Origin: Isoetes taiwanensis | Taxonomy: Eukaryota; Streptophyta; Lycopodiopsida; Isoetales; Isoetaceae | NCBI GenBank assembly: GCA_021234155.1 | Contig: JAJEKV010000002.1 | Coordinates: forward strand, 27,893,299-27,957,298 | Length of the DNA stretch: 64,000 bases | Reading direction: 5' to 3' | Shown here: piece after piece, positions 59,305 through 64,000 of the stretch | How the letters are laid out: each line of letters starts with the position of its first letter | Numbering within the stretch: the first letter of the stretch is position 1 | The notes under the pieces: model-generated | The model's input: only the letters and a program-made list of their open reading frames with translations | The model's database searches: none | What the model was told of the DNA's origin: nothing | Made by a program: the position numbers and the translations under genes

Positions 59305-59420
59305 GCTGTCTTAGGGGCAAAACCCTCGCTTATGTGGGTATGTGGGCATATCCGTGTATGCCAGATATGCCTAGCATATAATCGCGATCGCGCAAAATCG
59401 GCCGGTGCCCGTAGTGCTCT
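59305..59420 (+). repeat. Dispersed repeat, copy 2 (GGGGCAAACCCTCG family)
   Basis: TTAGGGGCAAAACCCTCGCT, GTGGGTATGTGGGCATATCC and GTATGCCAGATATGC match the copy at 2540-2690. The palindrome CGCGATCGCG and GGCCGG follow. Confidence 0.6.
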
Positions 59421-61950
59421 GGCCATTCAGCCCCATTCCCCGTGCAGCATGCGTCCAAAAGGGATTCTTTCGCTTTTCTTATGCTTCTTGATCAATTCGC
59501 CATAGCCAAGCTTCTACAATCAAATCTCGCAGCCTCTATCTAAATTGATTCAAGATCTTCAAGATTTCAAGATCACATAGCAAAGCTAGTTTTCCGGGAT
59601 TTATTCTCTGTAGATCGGGCCAAGTGCTGAAATTTTGATGTTTGTGGTTTGCTCATAGATTCGAGCTTCAGTTGTAAATACTTGGGGCTTATCTGCGTTC
59701 TTTCACACGATGCCCGGGTAGAAATGAGATTGTAAAGCAGCCAGCCCGCCTTTTTCCTCGGGCCGGTAAGCAACGATGTTCATTTCTAGTGGATTCTAAT
59801 TTTTCCTCATCCCCAAGACCGAGGGCCCTCTAGCTTCTAGCTTAGTCCGGGTTTATTGCAACAAGCACGATCAAAGGTGCCTCTTTAATCCAAGATGCGC
59901 AGGTTAGCTTTCACTTGGCTCAAATGATGGTTCCTTTTGCTATAAAAATAATCAGATAATGTCTTTATGAATTTTGAGCTTTCACATGATGACCTCAGAA
60001 CGCATCAAAATCAAGCAAGGTTGATGCAAGTGATTCCTATGAGGAAATAATAGTTTTTTGCCGCTTAGAGCCCAATTAGCAAGATCATTTAAGGATAAGG
60101 TACTAAATTTTAGTTTGACCTTTTGCAGCTTTGGTGGATCGGGTAGCAAGATTGTGAATGATCAATAATTAGCAAAGCAGGAAAGGTACTAATTTCCCAA
60201 AGTAAGATCATTTTTCTTGTCATATGTTTAGAAGATCATGAGTCGCCATTTGGACATGTCATCGTGGCAGTCCTAATTTGTTGCAACTTTGAGATCGACT
60301 GTGATTTTATCAAAGATCTCCCAATTCGTGATCTAATTGGATAAATCTACTTTATTCCTCCATTGTTGATCCTGATGGTTTTACGTTGTCCCAAGAGTGC
60401 GCGACGCTGGCGTATTTTTGCATCCGCTGTGGTTAGTGTAAGTTGCTTTACATACTTACGCCGCTGGGTGCATACCTTGCAATCGGGATATGTTTTGCCC
60501 TCGTTTAGCTAGATTTCTAAGACCGGATTTCCTCGGTTCGAGGACTTGATCTTTCTATAATTGAAGTTGATAATGCCAAAGTTCTCATGCATTTTAGCGG
60601 TCCTTATTCTTTTTGAAGTTGTGATTTTGGAACATCGGTTATCGTGTTCCCAAAATTCCTAGGACCGCCTTCTCGTTTTATCCAAAGTGCTATGCGCTGT
60701 ATTCTATTTTTTCTATTAATCGCTTGGCTCTAATTATTTATAGTTAGTTTCAAATTAAACTTTGCTTATAATCACAATGCAAAACACTTTTATTTAATTT
60801 TTTCTTATTTGACACGGCCCTTTATAGGTGGTGACTCACTCTTCTTGCTAGTGGAATCACAAGAACCATGGATCATGTGGATCGGAAAAGATGCTTGGAC
60901 TGTTAATACAGGGTACTTACCATAATACAAAACGATTCTCATTAATTCGAATTCACAAGCCCTTCAAGAAGTCCTCAAAGCAAATTTTGATGATTTGTTA
61001 TGGAAAACGCAGGCAAAATGTCAAGTATGTGATAAGCCAGCCGCGAGGATAAAAACCCGTAATGGAGCAGGACAGCCGCGCCTTGAGTGCCTAGCAATGT
61101 ATAGGTTTAGGAAGTTAGCTTTTTGGTTATGGCAATGGCAAATCAAGGCTTTTGATTTGTTGCTTTGAAGTTTCGATACAGCGTCCCCATGGTAAAGAGA
61201 GCGCCGCTTACGTACCATGCTCTGGCAGATCATCATTTGTTATCTACCGGGGCCAGGCCGGTTCGAGTTGAAATACCTTGTGCCTAAGTGATAATTTATC
61301 TATAATTCAACACCATGGTTTAGGCTTTATTTTAAACTGCTCATAGTCTAATTTGTTTTATGGGATGTAGGATCATTTTCTTAGAGTCACAATTTAGGAA
61401 ACTTCAAGTTTTTTATGTTGTATTTGCGGCTTCTAAGATTTGTATGAATGATTTATAATAGATTCTGCGGTTGCTTTATCATGGGGAATATGTATAAGGT
61501 ATACCGGCCAGTTTTAATTGTGTACTTTATTTGACACAAAATAAGAGTTGTGGATCATAAATCAAGACGGTGCAGTTAGTGAGTCAGATGCTAAAATAAA
61601 CTACCCGGGGTAATTTCAACAAAGGGATTATATGCTTTGAGTGACGCTTTTCCTCTCAAGACCTTTTGTAAGCAGTATACTCGGGATCTGGCTTTGTATG
61701 AATTTTTCTAAACAAAAGAATCATTATGCATCCGCCATATGGCAAAGTATTTCTGGCATTACAACATTAAGTAGAAAAGCAAAAGACAAAGTTCTTTCCT
61801 CGATTATGTAGACCTCAAAGTTTTACTTATTCAGCTTTGCAAACAGTAAGTATACCAGATCAAGACAAGCCAAAATAACTTTTTCATTTTCCGGATTCTA
61901 CTTGCATATCCTTGTTTCCTATCCGTGATAAAGGTTTGAGGAAATGAACT
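59421..61950. other. Interval without a supported gene
   Basis: Frames are short. One plus-strand stretch reads like protein: QEPWIMWIGKDAWTVNTG ending at GGGTACTTACC (near 60915), then KCQVCDKPAARIKTRNGAGQ with PRLECLAMYRFRKLAFWLWQ (61017-61135). The CxxC pair followed by a later Cys is zinc-finger-like, but no family was recognised. It may be a gene fragment. Confidence 0.35.
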
Positions 61951-62014
61951 GAAGGCTGTAGCACCAAGCATATTAGAAAAGTCCTGACCCAGGACCTCAT
62001 TAGGAGAAGATCAG

Positions 62015-62275
62015 CCGTTCATGGAACCTAGAAGGGCTATGTTATGCATGATATCCACAGTTTGTTGCCTTGGCATGGAACCCAGGAAGGGCCATGTTAC
62101 ATGATATCCAAGGCTACTTAAATATGTTGGATGAAATACGGTTACAAAGGACCTGCTCTTATTTTTTGTCGGTGAATGATTGTACTAGCCCATTGTAGAA
62201 GGGTCCCATGACCTATTGGTTCGGGGTGGACGCTAAAAAACCATTTATTCTATTCTATTCTATTTCTTTGTTCCG
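62015..62275 (+). mobile_element. 3' end of a LINE or SINE, plus orientation
   Basis: CCATGACCTATTGGTTC and GGTGGACGCTAAAAAACCA are followed by (TTATTC)n, the mirror of the 55.7 kb tail. Upstream, CATGGAACC...ATGATATCCA is repeated with a 54-base period (62020 and 62074). The 5' end of the element was not found. Confidence 0.55.
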
Positions 62276-63099
62276 AGCAAGTGGTGATTTAGGTTGTACC
62301 AAAACAAACAAATTGGGGTCGCTTAAGGAGACTCTCTAAAAGAATGAGAGTTCAAGTATCTAGACTTAAAGTTTTATATTGTATAAATTTGATATTTCAT
62401 AACATAAGGCAAATCAGGCATCTTAAAAGAAGCATGATATGGCGTCATGAGGAGCAGAAGGACAACCCATGATTGAGATTGGTCTCAGAGATGGGGACTA
62501 GAGATCTAATTGGTCATTTCTTTTTTGTTGGTAGTAATTTTACAGCGTAACGCCTACCTCCATGGCCGCCTATATTTGTCATGGAACTCAAGATTGGGGA
62601 TATAGCTAAAATTGTGGTATTTTTGTCTCTTTTATTGTAAAATGACATTAATATAAGATATAGTTATGTACTGAACGCTTAATGTGTAGGCCTAGTGGAG
62701 TACAAGAAAGAATTAGAAAATATGTCACATTCATCAATAGGACAAACATAGATCATCAATTTACTATTTAAGTATCAATTTTGTCTATGGACCTCATTGA
62801 AGAAGGGGATAAACACCCCTGCACGTATTTACCAGTTTTTACTCACATTCAACAAATCAACCATTATCTACTTAAATGCTACCCAGTACTAGAGAACGCC
62901 ATTGGCGTAGTGTGCAAGTTGCTTCTTTCCTTGATTTTTTTTTTGAAAAAAAAAAAAACGCTACAAAAAATCCATCTTGTCTAAAAAGATCTAATTGTTG
63001 CACAAAGAGTACAGGTCTATAAGCATTCTTACTGGAGGGATCATTTAATGAGTTTTAAAGCACTATGCATCAGAGACTATATAAACATCCCCTCGTGAC

Positions 63100-64000
63100 A
63101 TCGGCTATAAACCCATAAAAAGACCTTTGTTTTTATAACAATCCATTCAATTGTTTTAGAGATATATGGTCTATAGTTTTAGGAATTGCTATTTTACATC
63201 CATATCAAACTCCCCTCGATCCCCGCATATTGTATACATATTTTAAACGAGATGCACCCTAGATTACCACGTCAGTTCTGATTCGCCGATCCTAATGCAC
63301 CTGCATCGTATGTTGAGGCCTCCTGGGGACCCTTGTTTTGCTTATAGTCATTTATCATTGGAGGCTCTAATAAGACTACTTTAAATCCAATATACCCAGA
63401 GAGCTAATGTGATTATTTTTATCTTGAATCATGGTTTTTTTATAAAACCCATTCAATTGTTTCAAGGATATATATTCATGATTTTAGGAATTGTTATTTT
63501 TACAACCATATCAAACTCCTGAACCCCCGGCATTGTGCTGAGCATATTCCCAAACGCAGGTGCACCTCTGGATTACTACAGTCGCCGGATTCATTTATCC
63601 TACTCTAATTCAGACCGCAAGTTAAAAGCCTTTGGGCACCACCTCGCCTCGCTTTTATAATCATTTATCATCGAGGCTGTTTCTATGATTTTGAAATTTG
63701 AAAACTACGAAGTCACTTAAGGTTTTGAGGGAATATCGAATCCCTCAATACTCTGCATTAAGATTTTAGAATATGAAATACAAAGGCTCTAACCCCACAA
63801 AATAACTTCACTCAGCCCCACAAGACTACCTTTTAAGAGGTTTACTATAATTAATTTTATCTTGAGCTCCATTTTATAACAACCCATTCAATTGTTTTAG
63901 AGATATATGGTCTATGGTTTTAGGAATTGTTATTTTTACATCCATATCAAATCCCTCTGGAACCCCCTGTTATTGTGCTATACATTCAACTAATTTTTTC
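63100..64000 (+). repeat. Tandemly arranged repeat running off the window end
   Basis: CCATTCAATTGTTTTAGAGA type starts occur near 63143, 63449 and 63884. Each is followed by ATATAT, TTTTAGGAATTG, TATTTTTACA and CATATCAAA. Units differ in length (about 306 and 435 bases) because the second contains the extra block with GAGGGAATATCGAATCCCTC. The last copy is cut by the window end. Confidence 0.8.

Noticed and set aside
59381-59392. GCGATCGC, the HIP1 octamer of cyanobacteria
   Set aside because: The setting is clearly plant nuclear repeats. One octamer is no evidence of cyanobacterial DNA.

Overview
This is a window of nuclear DNA from a plant. The evidence is two spliced genes whose proteins match plant families: an ABCC (MRP-type) ABC transporter at 7188-12546 and a SURP plus G-patch RNA-processing protein at 50545-52324, both on the minus strand. 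Their introns are short (about 60-125 bases) with plant-like GT..AG borders. The rest is AT-rich DNA full of decayed mobile elements. The mix of LINEs, a chromovirus-like LTR and two unnamed DNA-transposase families reminds me of seedless land plants (fern, lycophyte or bryophyte grade). That is an impression, and the species cannot be read from the sequence.

Layout. 0-2.05 kb: a minus-strand LINE cut by the window edge. 2-7 kb: non-coding with small repeats. 7.2-12.5 kb: the intact ABCC gene, 11 exons, 1,517 codons. 12.5-17.8 kb: non-coding, a 200-bp tandem repeat, hairpins and a decayed ORF. 17.86-19.36 kb: an LTR with an adjacent polypurine tract on the minus strand. 19.66-22.31 kb: a broken plus-strand transposase (family A, marked by HTHDDIDALF and GNTGSKKPR), itself interrupted by a 245-bp MITE with a 10-bp target duplication. 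22.4-28.3 kb: repeats, a tRNA-like sequence and fragments of unidentified coding DNA. 28.7-32.3 kb: a nearly intact spliced transposase-like gene (family B, marked by WSDGCTKQFKG and HGKGEHDGAGAVVKR). 32.6-35.7 kb: decayed minus-strand coding DNA with one methyltransferase-like motif. 37.5-40.75 kb: a second, more decayed family A copy. 40.8-41.9 kb: a 648-bp-period duplication. 42.3-45.0 kb: a second minus-strand LINE. 50.5-53.3 kb: the SURP/G-patch gene with a likely 5' UTR exon and TATA box. 53.76-54.6 kb: a minisatellite with alternating 53- and 43-bp units. 54.6-64 kb: non-coding and repeat-rich, with LINE-type tails in opposite orientation and a repeat array running off the right edge.

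Only the ABCC and SURP/G-patch genes look like ordinary host genes, and nothing suggests that they work together. The best candidates for something new are the near-intact family B gene, the family A pair with its nested MITE, and two families of short GC-rich palindromes scattered through the AT-rich repeats. Exon borders were found by eye and checked by reading frame: both host coding sums divide by three, and the family B sum is off by one, as expected from one visible frameshift.
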